Below are positions 49,101 through 56,300 of a stretch of 64,000 nt of DNA, piece after piece. This DNA comes from Eutreptiella sp. 'Long Island Sound 2002' (taxonomy: Eukaryota; Euglenozoa; Euglenophyceae; Eutreptiales; Eutreptiaceae): NCBI GenBank assembly GCA_964036045.1, contig OZ038386.1, positions 20,608,225-20,672,224 of the forward strand, given 5' to 3'. The position numbers and the translations under genes are program-made. A model generated the notes under the pieces. It made no database searches. It was not told the origin of the DNA and worked only from the letters and a program-made list of their open reading frames with translations. Each line of letters begins with the position of its first letter. Within the stretch, counting starts at the first letter, position 1.

Positions 49101-49927
49101 CTACAAAGGACGGAGATGCGTGGGGTCACCCTCCCGGAATTCTCTGAGTCAGGGGGTGGGTCTGGCGCGATCCAAACACCTCAAATTTCTCAGCGGGGGC
49201 CACTGACCCGTGCTTCGCAAGCGACTGTGCCCTCCTGCAGGGCGTGTCGGGCCCTTGGGACCATGAAGCAACGGAGACTACGCTACCGTACCCCCCCCGT
49301 GTCACAGGCAAAACGGTCGTAGCTCAATCCAGTTATCAACGGTTGTCAATAATGATCTGCAGAGGCGCCCCTTCCCTCCTCTGCTGCCCTGACCTACTGG
49401 ACCCCGTTTCATAAATCGAATGGTGCAGACATTGTCCAAACTCCCTGTCCCTGTCCTCTAATATCGCAGCAGCACTGCAGACCACTGGTTCAACGAAAAA
49501 ACATCTCAGAAGGGGTCGCGGGGGAAAGGGGGGGGATGCCATGAGAGCTGAGTGCGTATGCCGGTTGGTACTTCCTGATCTACGGACTTGTTCGCCTTTG
49601 GAGGAGAGAACTCTCCACACGTGGATAGGTGGGTTGGTTGTCCACCCATTGGGTTGGCCGCTGGGCGAGGGGGGGCAACGAAACAAAACAAGAGAATCAC
49701 AAAGGTACAGAGTTGGGAGGACGACGGTGGACCTGGGCATGCTCCAGCTCATGCTCCTTGACCTTCTTGTCATGACCTGCCTTCCACTCAGCCTGCAATT
49801 GTTTCTTGTTGGCAGTCAATTGCCGCTGATACTTTGCCATCTCCGTCTGCTTCCAGACTTCCAAGTCCCATGCTGCGGCATACTCCGGAGTGTCCCGAAG
49901 TGGGGCCACATCCGAGTATTCCATGAG
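31151..49927 (-). CDS. CEP120: CEP120-like centrosomal/basal-body protein, C-terminal half (six exons)
   Basis: Exons on the minus strand with GT-AG borders: 49733-49927, 48175-48351, 47226-47363, 46880-46984, 44966-45245 and a last exon 31151-31341 (or from 31401). Phases agree throughout: 0 up to the fifth exon, then 1. The first exon (RDTPEYAAAWDLEVWK...EWK) and the last (RLELEHQALVATGVYTEGD...ELGREVDVLRRLLEAG, then TGA) match the start and the very end of the CEP120 C-terminal coiled coil. The middle exons are heptad-rich. The fifth adds an Ala/Pro stretch. CEP120 acts in centriole elongation and ciliogenesis, which implies a flagellated organism. The N-terminal C2 domains were not found between 49928 and 53352. 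The last intron (about 13.6 kb) holds a composite repetitive element and a MITE lies near the last exon. Confidence 0.78.
31483..31862. mobile_element. hAT-type MITE, 380 bp, with 8-bp target-site duplication
   Basis: The inverted termini CAGGGATGTACTAGAACGG and CCGTTCTAATACATCCCTG are flanked on both sides by GGAGAGAT (31475-31482 and 31863-31870). The interior is G-run-rich and codes for nothing. An 8-bp duplication plus CAGGG ends is diagnostic of the hAT superfamily. Confidence 0.85.
31913..33460 (-). CDS. CCCH zinc-finger, Arg/Gly/Gln-rich protein of the composite element
   Basis: A 515-codon frame from ATG at 33460. Near the N-terminus is a CCCH finger with spacing C-x5-C-x4-C-x3-H (Cys52, Cys58, Cys63, His67), the Nab2/ZC3H14-like arrangement that binds RNA. 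The remainder is highly basic and low-complexity, with many Arg-Gly/Arg-Arg pairs and a tandem ANYWAP(L/R)TRKRH motif at about residues 390-425. It resembles a nucleic-acid-binding ORF of a mobile element. The DNA for residues about 368-473 (32041-32360) has been captured by the MITE at 61858-62390. It lies in the last intron of the CEP120-like gene, on the same strand. Confidence 0.5.
   Translation of the reverse strand: MDSHESLAPRRGQLGVKSSNGEPLSSPESKRATTQHIPPRTTPTNTSDKSVCRFGDMCKSAWCPLHHPTVSGTTQQPQWDAGSDMLPPWRRRPEAVSRPAEKERARNWEERKQQNSWAQGRPTHGRETSPNRTHNKTQGNHEVRALQQPPNAAHAERAISKHPPSLYKVPTYSTRAGAAPRAPGGARHGGGNRAVNSQPGTGQSTLCEDVKSSYGGAGGWDRRGCATWAPRSATRQGEEQHRHTERGSHTRRDKGGHSRQGGGAQQGGRGNWNSGNREPEWRGWQSVRMGGSDNKGDGLASQPRRYRVPGQPLLNRHQVGGVSRSPDGLFAQQEWEPIRGRPTVRGKRTYGGRPGQRVEEQGTWAAQKHSEAGNGRPVDRGVWTANTVKRPRQQPAHPQYANYWAPLTRKRHTMPHSAQSQHANYWAPRTRKRHQQEHRPQRPTESSDPTQHAKGRTGDRPGPRKGATTRRNVTQGWGEGVPRTTQKRPLLSHPKVSRNQPPPLFQLSRIQPSSF
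33711..34830. repeat. degenerate repeat, period about 414 bp, about 2.5 copies
   Basis: The block GCGGCCGCGGCTACCCGG and the following CTTGGACAGGGCCGCCCA recur at an offset of about 414 bp (34131/34545), together with a G/T-rich segment (33900/34315). A 306-codon minus frame (33711-34631) spans the repeats and encodes His/Pro/Arg-rich low complexity. It sits between the CCCH and DnaJ frames of the composite element. Confidence 0.6.
34815..35519 (-). CDS. DnaJ (Hsp40) domain protein of the composite element
   Basis: 234 residues. A J domain occupies residues 8-72 (NWYQVLGV...EEIKRAYKQLSVKLHPDKN), with the HPD signature at residues 37-39 that stimulates Hsp70 ATPase. The C-terminal 150 residues have a small Cys/His cluster (CSCHPHGVCYTH) and no Gly/Phe region or CxxCxGxG zinc repeats, so it is a type III J protein. 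It starts inside the end of the PHD frame (40-nt overlap, shifted by one base). This suggests coupled translation or frameshifting within one polycistronic element. Stop TAA at 34815. Confidence 0.7.
   Translation of the reverse strand: MPDTLPGNWYQVLGVRYPGATTEEIKRAYKQLSVKLHPDKNAHHKEKAEGLFKQIGKAKDGLLDTEARRRHDADIQRGDRRQQREVRHCNRGAATHDPGQEGRRPGEPNTLTMQRRFAYATVDFMEAQYKSIVRAREWQLARTPMPNMTRGEVWYLICPGLMMPVVRVRIVAVGVYTPQCSCHPHGVCYTHGEWQPVVHIDGDLPGEHVLVSQPGRLLPTDRLAQLIAAASRRR
35480..36793 (-). CDS. PHD-finger / SH3-like / transmembrane protein of the composite element (full-length, copy 1)
   Basis: 437 residues. A canonical PHD finger has C4HC3 spacing: Cys62, 67, 78, 81, His86, Cys89, 104, 107. It is followed by a second Cys/His cluster (Cys128, 131, 148, 150, His155, Cys158, 167, 169). 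Then come an SH3-like segment VWLTGL...NGAEGIV...GRILVKL (217-246), a membrane-type segment AAVLALVAGAAVVVV (310-324) and a second SH3-like segment (334-388). The first 35 residues (GHTLAQIIKED) look like the continuation of the OTU Cys half that ends just upstream, separated only by an in-frame TAG at 36797. Only this copy continues past residue about 220; in the other two units the frame is cut at the unit boundary. Confidence 0.6.
   Translation of the reverse strand: MKHNLLDKMEDTTGQTVEGHTLAQIIKEDGWAEAQEEDHRQGTQQTQQTPETRQKDGNTRRCDAEVCITPGAEPRYTCYGCGTWNHRQCAPPGGDGGQLGVWLCVQCRMWKADFMSVGTVPGKGRVECLVCGEDVKTTGKYVRNAKQCICGGIVHQKCINQNTGALCECNLPQVLIHRFKKWQKSHNQATRQRRAAIVKQKREQVVAQDTWRPGTKVWLTGLRRAQLNGAEGIVQGEENGRILVKLHHQNGGRTVAVTHDHLSGLPPGDVSRRGSQEQASSLQTRRAGAQRHDSAPVTPPGHTAARHVEAAVLALVAGAAVVVVSSAGHFVTGSTVRLQGLRQMEFNACEAIVVGHDGFSVQVRITKGPQQTQGREIRVKRANVIRLERPTTNMAPQPQPQHKPQPVGSINQPSHTPEDGTRSRTCQTHYQGTGTRC
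36797..37324 (-). pseudogene. OTU-like protease frame, copy 1, with nonsense change
   Basis: Same as 39725-40252 except that ATT GTG ATC has become ATC TAG ATC, giving a stop at 37166-37168 inside the conserved PEIVIF strand. Three of three adjacent bases differ from the other units. The remaining downstream frame is 36797-37153. Confidence 0.6.
37340..38320 (-). CDS. Gln/His-rich ORF with one membrane segment, copy 1
   Basis: 326 residues from ATG (MPPATGCGAGRR). The N-terminal 240 residues are polar and Gln/Glu/His-rich low complexity. A single hydrophobic segment lies at about 253-269 (ALGVVAGTVVAAVIGVV). The tail RVQVLDTTKEGLLVHV resembles the SH3-like segments of the PHD protein, so a membrane-segment-plus-SH3 module occurs in both. 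It ends in TGA, and the same frame then continues as the OTU-like frame. No function can be assigned. Confidence 0.45.
   Translation of the reverse strand: MPPATGCGAGRRAGEAKPRPKGRSVEGNTKRGAPCTFTRERGSGSPPEQVPTQEHLGRGQGPLDHMRTGKETEMGPSGDPSIDPETASLSMESTIDDLLACRGFGEAVEEWDLRSQQSDGPPANKHGAHDTKEQDDQKDQGSEPAGQQRPQEQLPARHQHHQQAQEPQHEIVQDNKKHTESALQDSDRGHTASAEIGQGSKETPIAGTVTRAWLRRAQLQVDQQGKQNPHSEQPQRTPDQQGVPQHLHTGWQALGVVAGTVVAAVIGVVSRMGRNAQGFLWGMSDATWNGCRVQVLDTTKEGLLVHVVEGTLSQGDEQAGRMLEVP
38480..38545 (+). other. tRNA-like sequence with internal promoter boxes (also 41408-41473 and 44336-44401)
   Basis: TTAGTTGAGCGCTCGG (38492-38507) resembles a Pol III A box with the D-arm core, and GAGTTCGATTCC (38527-38538) is an almost perfect B box. 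Spacing between boxes (about 35 bp) is tRNA-like, but the acceptor and T stems do not pair properly, so this is not a functional tRNA. A SINE head or a decayed tRNA are the alternatives. It is repeated in each 2928-bp unit, on the strand opposite the ORFs. Confidence 0.4.
38909..39721 (-). CDS. PHD-finger protein, truncated by the unit junction (copy 2)
   Basis: Identical to 35480-36793 up to residue about 222 (PHD finger and second Cys/His cluster intact). It then enters the non-coding start of the next unit and ends after 270 codons with an unrelated Gly-rich tail. Probably non-functional for the SH3-like and membrane parts. Confidence 0.5.
   Translation of the reverse strand: MKHNLLDKMEDTTGQTVEGHTLAQIIKEDGWAEAQEEDHRQGTQQTQQTPETRQKDGNTRRCDAEVCITPGAEPRYTCYGCGTWNHRQCAPPGGDGGQLGVWLCVQCRMWKADFMSVGTVPGKGRVECLVCGEDVKTTGKYVRNAKQCICGGIVHQKCINQNTGALCECNLPQVLIHRFKKWQKSHNQATRQRRAAIVKQKREQVVAQDTWRPGTKVWLTGLRGTLFIWEGCGQGKRHGKSGVQLGGGGGAGGVNSPHNWGMAGSGKGLN
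39725..40252 (-). CDS. circularly permuted OTU-like cysteine protease, copy 2
   Basis: 175 codons with no ATG near the start (the frame follows the TGA of the upstream ORF without a shift). Residues 25-110 match the C-terminal half of an OTU domain: RRYVQQM helix, YGGWPEIVIFAQLEGVHIGVY, and the catalytic-type His105 in PHFWNIL. Residues 147-165 match the N-terminal half: PPDGLCLFHALARVW with Asp151 and Cys154. The order is therefore swapped relative to normal OTU deubiquitinases. The Cys half continues beyond the in-frame TAG into the next frame. OTU proteases cleave ubiquitin-like conjugates and also occur in some retrotransposons. Function here is inferred. Confidence 0.5.
   Translation of the reverse strand: MGLEETAPAHAEQTVPRHKPEQSREDSEVVRRYVQQMRQGTGPQSYGGWPEIVIFAQLEGVHIGVYTRDKMARRSPLYKAREAGLPTATKKVMLQWGETGSGAPHFWNILPPGVASQLRQAPGRRKVVRQGAGQLEDELPETTTVFETPPDGLCLFHALARVWNEMHPQETRQTG
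40268..41248 (-). CDS. Gln/His-rich ORF with one membrane segment, copy 2
   Basis: 326 residues, differing from copy 1 by a Thr/Ser change. It has the same single hydrophobic segment near residues 253-269 and the same terminal TGA leading in frame into the OTU-like frame. Confidence 0.45.
   Translation of the reverse strand: MPPATGCGAGRRAGEAKPRPKGRSVEGNTKRGAPCTFTRERGSGSPPEQVPTQEHLGRGQGPLDHMRTGKETEMGPSGDPSIDPETASLSMESTIDDLLACRGFGEAVEEWDLRSQQSDGPPANKHGAHDTKEQDDQKDQGSEPAGQQRPQEQLPARHQHHQQAQEPQHEIVQDNKKHSESALQDSDRGHTASAEIGQGSKETPIAGTVTRAWLRRAQLQVDQQGKQNPHSEQPQRTPDQQGVPQHLHTGWQALGVVAGTVVAAVIGVVSRMGRNAQGFLWGMSDATWNGCRVQVLDTTKEGLLVHVVEGTLSQGDEQAGRMLEVP
41813..42649 (-). CDS. PHD-finger protein, truncated by the unit junction (copy 3)
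   Basis: 278 codons. PHD and second zinc cluster are as in copy 1 with one Lys/Arg change (PGRGRVE). It is cut at the same place as copy 2, with a slightly different tail because the C/G run length differs. Confidence 0.5.
   Translation of the reverse strand: MKHNLLDKMEDTTGQTVEGHTLAQIIKEDGWAEAQEEDHRQGTQQTQQTPETRQKDGNTRRCDAEVCITPGAEPRYTCYGCGTWNHRQCAPPGGDGGQLGVWLCVQCRMWKADFMSVGTVPGRGRVECLVCGEDVKTTGKYVRNAKQCICGGIVHQKCINQNTGALCECNLPQVLIHRFKKWQKSHNQATRQRRAAIVKQKREQVVAQDTWRPGTKVWLTGLRGTLFIWEGCGQGKRHGKSGVQLGGGGGRAGSIVPTTGGWRVREKGSIDRTSNQLL
42653..43180 (-). CDS. circularly permuted OTU-like cysteine protease, copy 3
   Basis: Same 175-codon frame as copy 2, with His105, Asp151 and Cys154 present and the in-frame TAG before the PHD frame retained. 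Confidence 0.5.
   Translation of the reverse strand: MGLEETAPAHAEQTVPRHKPEQSREDSEVVRRYVQQMRQGTGPQSYGGWPEIVIFAQLEGVHIGVYTRDKMARRSPLYKAREAGLPTATKKVMLQWGETGSGAPHFWNILPPGVASQLRQAPGRRKVVRQGAGQLEDELPETTTVFETPPDGLCLFHALARVWNEMHPQETRQTG
43196..44176 (-). CDS. Gln/His-rich ORF with one membrane segment, copy 3
   Basis: 326 residues, with a Gln/His change near the membrane segment (GRNAHGF). This is the most upstream copy with respect to minus-strand transcription. Its 5' flank ends 48 bp from the donor of the fifth CEP120-like exon. Confidence 0.45.
   Translation of the reverse strand: MPPATGCGAGRRAGEAKPRPKGRSVEGNTKRGAPCTFTRERGSGSPPEQVPTQEHLGRGQGPLDHMRTGKETEMGPSGDPSIDPETASLSMESTIDDLLACRGFGEAVEEWDLRSQQSDGPPANKHGAHDTKEQDDQKDQGSEPAGQQRPQEQLPARHQHHQQAQEPQHEIVQDNKKHSESALQDSDRGHTASAEIGQGSKETPIAGTVTRAWLRRAQLQVDQQGKQNPHSEQPQRTPDQQGVPQHLHTGWQALGVVAGTVVAAVIGVVSRMGRNAHGFLWGMSDATWNGCRVQVLDTTKEGLLVHVVEGTLSQGDEQAGRMLEVP
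45246..46879 (-). other. intron of the CEP120-like gene; unrecognised frame at 45467-46048
   Basis: A 1.6-kb intron between exons four and five. A 193-codon minus frame (45467-46048) has no recognisable domain. At about 46157-46340 lies sequence related to the hairpin repeat at the left end of the window (TTG-rich stretch then GGAAGAGGGGTGCAGTA). Confidence 0.45.
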
Positions 49928-50476
49928 CTGGATGCAGAACAGGCGAGAGGGGTGACAACACGTCGACAAAACAGGGGAATGGGTGAAATTGATGTGGTAT
50001 GTACAATCGGTACCCTGTGGATGTGCATGGAGCCCATGGGTGTGGACGGTGCAGTGCACGCTGTGCACAAGTGTCCCGCAATCAACATTGTGCCACCTAC
50101 CGTTTTCGTGGGTTGCGCTTGATAAACGAGGAATCTCATGAACCGCGCAGCCCGAACTACGCTGGTGACGGCAATTGGTGAGGGCTGCGGTCTTGGCAGC
50201 CTATTGCAGGAACCCATAAGGTCTAAATTCCATGTAAAGGCATGGGCACCCTATTCAAGGGGCAACTTCAGGTGGTTACCTCACGTGGGATTCGGTAATC
50301 CGGAAAATGCCATGAACAGAAGATCCTACAACAGGACGGTGAGCGCCTGTGGTGATGAGTCAGCAAGCACATGTAGCAATGCACGAAAAATTTTCCAAAA
50401 AATTGTTTGGATGATGCAGTGGTACCTTACTCCCCCCTTGTCATCTCCCCACCAATGTCGTGACGATACCCCGGGC

Positions 50477-50650
50477 GGTCACGAAGTGACGGTTCCCCCC
50501 CTGGGGCGGGGGGGGAATTGCACCACAAAACTGTACCACAGCATCACAGTGTGAATCTCGCCTTCGGCGCCGTGTAAACATTTTCTTTGGCGCCTTCGCA
50601 TTTTCTATCATTAGTGGGCCAAGTGACCGTTCCCCCCCCAGCGGGGGGGA
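50477..50650. repeat. two related hairpins with C-run/G-run stems beside the tRNA gene
   Basis: GGTCAC-GAA-GTGACGG followed by TTCCCCCCC...GGGGGGGGAA (50477-50516), and AAGTGACCGTTCCCCCCCC-AGC-GGGGGGGAA (50621-50650), share sequence and foldback form. A looser relative is at 48660-48715. Confidence 0.5.
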
Positions 50651-50762
50651 ATCGCAACGTGGGGGAGATTACACGGGGCACCATCCCCGGCTGGTGCCGC
50701 CAGGCTGGCAAATGTCCCCGTTCAACACCCCCATGCAAAATTGGCGCACATGAAAAGGACTG

Positions 50763-50835
50763 TACCCACGGCGGGACTCGAACCCGCAATCCCCAGATTA
50801 GAAGTCTGGTGCCTTATCCATTAGGCCACGCGGGC
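50763..50835 (-). tRNA. tRNA-Arg (anticodon UCU)
   Basis: The 73-nt cloverleaf is complete. The acceptor is GCCCGCG with CGTGGGT, giving two G-U pairs including G1-U72. The D arm is GCCT-AATGGATA-AGGC. Anticodon stem CCAGA/TCTGG has loop CTTCTAA, so anticodon TCT reads AGA. The T arm is GCGGG-TTCGAGT-CCCGC. There is no intron, and CCA is not encoded, as expected for a eukaryotic nuclear gene. The terminal G1-U72 pair is slightly unusual. Confidence 0.93.
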
Positions 50836-53352
50836 TTCTGGAAGCCGATCAAAATTTCTAGCATTCGATATTCAGCTATTAAACCTGTCCTTTGCTCTCC
50901 TGTTCCTTGCAATGCCAAAACCTGGTACAATGTCGATATCAGGCAGACCGGTGATGAACTGCACCTTAGCCCTGGGCCACTGGTAACCTCGACTGGGTCT
51001 GTTGTTTGAACTGTGCAGTGGTGGTTGGAATATCGTGCCCGCAGCAGACTTCGTAATGCTCCATTCTTTGCAGGAGAAGCAATTGAAACAGATTGGAAGA
51101 AATATCTGAAACTGTGGTGTTCGCAGTTCGTATACTCCATGGCAGCTGCGTCCACGATCGATCGTAATTTTCGCAAACAGTTGCACAAACGATACTGCCG
51201 GGGCCTGCGCTCCTATGATTGCTGCAGGAGGGGCAGGCGCCGGGAATTCCGATGCTGAACCGAGGTGGATCAGCATTTTGGCCCCTTCATGTCCACTCCC
51301 CGGCCGGCGCCGGCAGGTCCCAGTTCGGCTTCATCCTGTCAGCTTGCCTGAATTCCCAATTTCTTGTTCGGTGTGAGCGAGAATGGGTCATGAAGATTTC
51401 GATCCAGGACGTCTCATCCCGCGTTCTTGGAACAGGGGGCGATTGTTCACGTGGTGGTCAAAGGGCCTTGTCTAGCCGAAACCCCCTCTGAATTGGTGCT
51501 ATTGCTGCAGAAAGGGTCGCTTAAAACCTTCCTTACACGATGTCAAAGGGGCACTGCACAGCACAATGCAAACACATCGAGACATAATCAGGGGCTCCCT
51601 TTGTTCAATGTTCTGGACTCAATGTCCCAGTGCCCATGTCTAATACACGAACCTACCGGAGAAATATGAAGAGGGATACGGAAACCGTTTGGAAAAAAGT
51701 AGCGACGCATGTTGTATTGTCCGTGTACCGCTGCTTTCCCTGCAGAGAGACAGTTCTGGGGCATAGGGCCAGCGCGAAGGCGGGCAATAGTACCTAAAAG
51801 GCTAACGGGGCACTGGGTGGCAACATAAGCGGGTTGGACAAGACCTGGGGGGGGGGGGGCTTCCCCCCTTCAAGCGGAGGCCGGCCTGCAGCCCACCACG
51901 GCATCCGCTGGGCATCTAGACAATAATGTACAGCGGCCCCACGGCGGCTGCTGTCACAACGCATGCCCTCTCAATCCTGGACAGCACTTCGCCGCAGAGG
52001 ACCCCTCATCCCTTTGTACAAATGCCGCACACAGCGGCTGTTCAGAGAAAGAAACAAAAAGAACGCCCTCCCGTGGGAGTGGCCTGTGCTCAGGCAGAGT
52101 GCCTGCACGGGCACATGCAGTCTGCGGCCGTAGGTTTGCGACTACGGACCCACAGCCTGCCCCAAGATGAATGAAAGGGGGTGGCAGAGATTAAGGGAGG
52201 GTGGGCATACGGGACTGCGGGAGGGGAAGCAAAAGGCATCGTTGCGGACTGCTGCGTGTCTGCGGCAGACTACGCCCCGCGCAGACCCAAATGAGAGTAG
52301 AATCCGGACTGATTTGCACGGCCATAGGCCGCTCCCTCCTGCACCTTCGGAAAAAACGGAGATTCCGGGATGAAGCCGCATGAGCCACGCGGGTTTCCCA
52401 GAGACGGGCCTGCCCCCCGAGAGGGCTTTGGGGAGGTGAGGCAGTATCACGCGGGGGAGTCAATGTCACAGAGGGAACATGTACAATCCAACAATTGTCA
52501 CACAAGAGGACGCCTGGCAAGCCTTCGAGCTGCGTAGCGGAGCAATGTGCCTTGGCACCTGGGCCCCCAGTGCCAAGGGATGGGGCTGTCCAGTATAGCC
52601 ATGCGCCAGCAAAATGCTACAGTCACAGCCCGGGCCGGCAATCAATATACGAATGGTATTGGAGGGTCAATGGATGGTAATCACGTATGACGTGTCACGT
52701 CATCACGTATGACAAAAAGAGGCTGGGAAATCCGGGGTTACTCTGCGCCAGTGTCAGGAGCTGGGGACTAGCGTGGAGAAGGGGGGCGAGGGGGCAAAAA
52801 TGCCACCACCCGAAGCTCAAACATGTCTTCATCTTGGGGCTCCACAAAAAAAAAATCATCAGCAGAAGGGCACAGATTTGTCTTTAGGACATTGTAACGA
52901 GCCCCCAGGGGCCGTGGCGTTTTCCATGCTGTGGCCGGAGCCGATTGTTCCATGACAACAGCAGCACCATCGACCACCTCGGTGGCACAGCACCAAAAAA
53001 CGGGCCTAGTGGGGCTCGTCACTCTACACGACATCTACCACGCAAGAGGGGTTAAGAGGGGACTGTGGGACGGTATCAAGCCCCCCAAAACACCGCCCCA
53101 ACAGTAAGTCAAGCAATAACCCGGGTCAGCCTTGGCCCCGAAAGCGCCTGGCACACGTTCCCGGGCCCTGTTGGGTGCGGCCAGTCGTACTGGGTCACAC
53201 GCGAGCCGAAGACACGTCCTTTGTGAGGGACAGGCGGGTCCGGGCTCGGTTTGTGGAGGAGTGCGGGGCCAGGGGCATGGGGCCCCGTCCAACCGAGTAC
53301 CAAGTTCTATGGTGGACGCTTGCAGGGGTTCTGCTGCGGGTGCCCAAGGACA

Positions 53353-56300
53353 CTACTTCGTAGGGAAGCACTCCTGCGAACAGAAGGGTACGCTCTCCGT
53401 GTGGAAGAAAGCCCCAGTGATCTTCAGCCCGCAGGTGCCGCACTTGAAGCAGTTGGGGTGCCACTTCTTCCCCAACGCCGTCATTACCTGGTGGAGAAGC
53501 GGAGGGAGGGAGGACCGTACGGGGAGATGGAAGGACACAGTGAGTGACGTTGGAGGTTCGAGGGTTGCAGTGAAGGGGCATACACGGTGTTCGGTACGTC
53601 GTTCAGGATCTCTGCTGCCAACTCATCCACGGGGGGGGGGGGGGACGGGGGCCATCGTACACATAGACAGCGGTCAAGTGGTCAATCGGGAGCACCACGT
53701 CAAGGTCTGTTCGGAAACCCTCTGCATGGTCCCACTTGGGGCAGACTCCTACAGCTGCCAGGCACTGGCGATCTGCAAATCCGGTCCGAGCAGGTCCACA
53801 CCTACCTCACCCCCCTGCACTACCACTGGGACGGAGGCCCCGGAAGGACCGGGGAGGGGAGGGGGTCGCCAGAGAGGGAGAGGACGGGGCTAGATGACGG
53901 TTTTTTTAGCCACGTTGTGCACGGAAACTGTTGGCAACTCCGCCGCGCCAGACTTGCCAAGACCGGCTGCCAGGTCAGCCGTATCACGAGGGGCTGGATC
54001 CTACTGAATCGGACACGGGACCCAGCTGCTTCCTACTGGGCTCAGATGGTATGGGGTTGCTTTGGACTATCGTTGATCTGCTGGGCTCCTGTCAGTCACC
54101 GTTGCATGGTTTGCGGGCCGTGCAGGGGCCCATCCCCGCCTCGGTCGTAGTGTGCGCCATGGTTCGTGAGTCTGCGTCGATGGAGGGGAGGGATAGATGA
54201 GAGACACCCGACTGGCACGACACTAACCATGGCACCCACGGGACGGTGCTCAAAGATGTGGCATTCCCTCCTTTACGACTCACCGTTTGCATCACTTTGA
54301 TGTTATTTTCGGGGCAAGGCGGAAGCATGAAAATGTCCTCCCATGCAATGCACTGCCGATTGGGGGTTTGCATCGGGGGGATGTGCAAAGACCAGTCCAC
54401 CCGGGCCTGCCCAACACAATCATGACGCAAGGTTGAATGCCATTCAGAGGACGGAGTTTGTAACGAGGGCAATGGGGAATGGAAGGGTTAACGAAGGGAG
54501 AGGCGCGGGAGGGAGGGATGAAAGAACGGTGCGGGGGTAAGCGACCTACAGAGGGAGCGAGAGAGGGACGCGTGGACGCACCAACGGGCGGAGCTGTGAA
54601 CAGAGGGTGCGAGCAACCGAGTGACCGAAGGAGCAACGAAGGCACTCGGGGCAGACGTGTCCACAGACTACAGACCGCATTCCCCATGGTCCACGGGTAA
54701 ACGGGTAAATGGAGTGGCATTTGGTGCAAAATGGCCTTAGTCTTGCACATCAGGCACATGGGGCGCCCACCGTTGGTGATCTCCGTCCGCTGTGAGGTTA
54801 GGGTGAAGGAGAGGTTGGGCGGGGCTGTGCCGGGACAGAGGGGGCGAGGGAGTGAAGGGGCGAGGGGCCGGAACTGCATTCCGTTGCCGGTCGTTGCGCC
54901 CGCGGGATGAGGGGAGGGAGACCTGCCCCTTGATGTTCTCGCCGCACGCGGCGCAGCTGTGGACCTTGCGGCACTTCGTGCACACCGGCCGGCCCCCTTC
55001 GATGGCGCACGACAGCCGCTCCCCGGAGGCCGCCACCGCGTTGCCGCACTTGCTGCACGTGAAGCAGTTCGGGTGCCAGTGGGCCCCGAGGGCGGTCAGG
55101 GCCTGCCCCTCGATCTCCAGGCCACAGCCGGCGCAGGTCAGGCGCTCGCGGCAGTCCTCGCACACCGGGCGGCCGCCCTCGATCTTGAACACGCCGGTGT
55201 CGATGACCTGGGCCGAGGGCAGGTCGTTGGCGTGGCAACGGGGGGGAAGGGGGAAGTGGTCGCAAACGGGCCCCGGCCAACACGCGCCCACGCGCCCACG
55301 CGCCCATTCAAATCATGAAAATGTTCTCGGGGGAGATATGTATCAAAGAAGCGTATCCCCCCCCTTTGGGGGATGGGGAGGGAATTGTCCACATTGTCGT
55401 CTATGGTTTGCAGACACGAGTCTGTTCGACGTAGACGCTGTCAGTGCGTTGCAGACAAAGCTGTTGTTTTAAATTGTTAGGCTGGGGGCTTGGGATGCGG
55501 GGGAGGGGTGGGGTGTAGGTGTTGCGGGGGGGGGCTGGGGGGCTAATTAAGGTGAGCCAAGGGAAGGTGGAGGTGGAAATTTTGGTAGACTAACCCTGTT
55601 TGACACAGCCTCCCACTCCAACACACATGCCTTCAGAAAGGAGCGGGACTGAATGACGATGCAAATTGGTGTGAGAAACGAAACGCAATGTCAGAGCGAG
55701 AACCTACTGCGTTGGGGGCGGGGGGGGGGGGGGGCGGCGTTTGAGCCCCTTTTCGGGAGCCATACCCCCCCCCAAGCCCCTCGGGGGATCAAATATCCTA
55801 AAAAAAGGGGGGGGGGTTTTACCCCAACACATATCCCTCCGAACGATCGCCGCATTGCGCTGATCATTTTGAGGTACAAATGCTGGGGTAAATTTGGGGA
55901 AAGGGAGGGGGCGGGGGGGATCCGGAGGCCACCATTGGACGGATCCCCCCCCCCCCCCCGGCGCCTGCGCCAATGGTCATCTGGACAGTTCGGGCATTTG
56001 AGCCAGCCCTCCGGACCCCCTTACCCCCGGCCTTCCTTCGACGCCCCCCCTCGCCCCCCCGCAAACCCCTTTTCCAGCCCCCCTCTGTACCGCCCGCCGC
56101 AATGTACGGAGCTTTACATGTCCCCACGTGTTGCACGATCCGTGCAGCTCCGCGCCTCAGCGAAGAACAGCACTGCGTGGACGCCTGCGTGCCAACAGAC
56201 CTTCGAGCACTTACTGCACTTGAAGCAGTCCAGATGCCAGTTCTTGTCCATGGCCGTGAGCGCGGACTCCTCGATCTCCAGCCCGCACGCCGCGCAGAAC

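Larger units (their letters stand above)
49928..53352. other. region between CEP120-like and LIM genes; missing CEP120 N-terminal exons expected here
   Basis: Apart from tRNA-Arg, no exon could be assigned. One minus-strand candidate (about 52774-53010, containing DFFFVEPQDEDMFELRVVAFLP) follows a possible acceptor and has protein-like composition, but was not matched to a family. G/C-run hairpins occur at 50477-50515 and 50630-50650. Confidence 0.35.

Noticed and set aside
51013-51258. 81-codon plus-strand frame with protein-like composition
   Set aside because: Both strands are open here and no family was recognised, so there is no evidence to prefer a gene.
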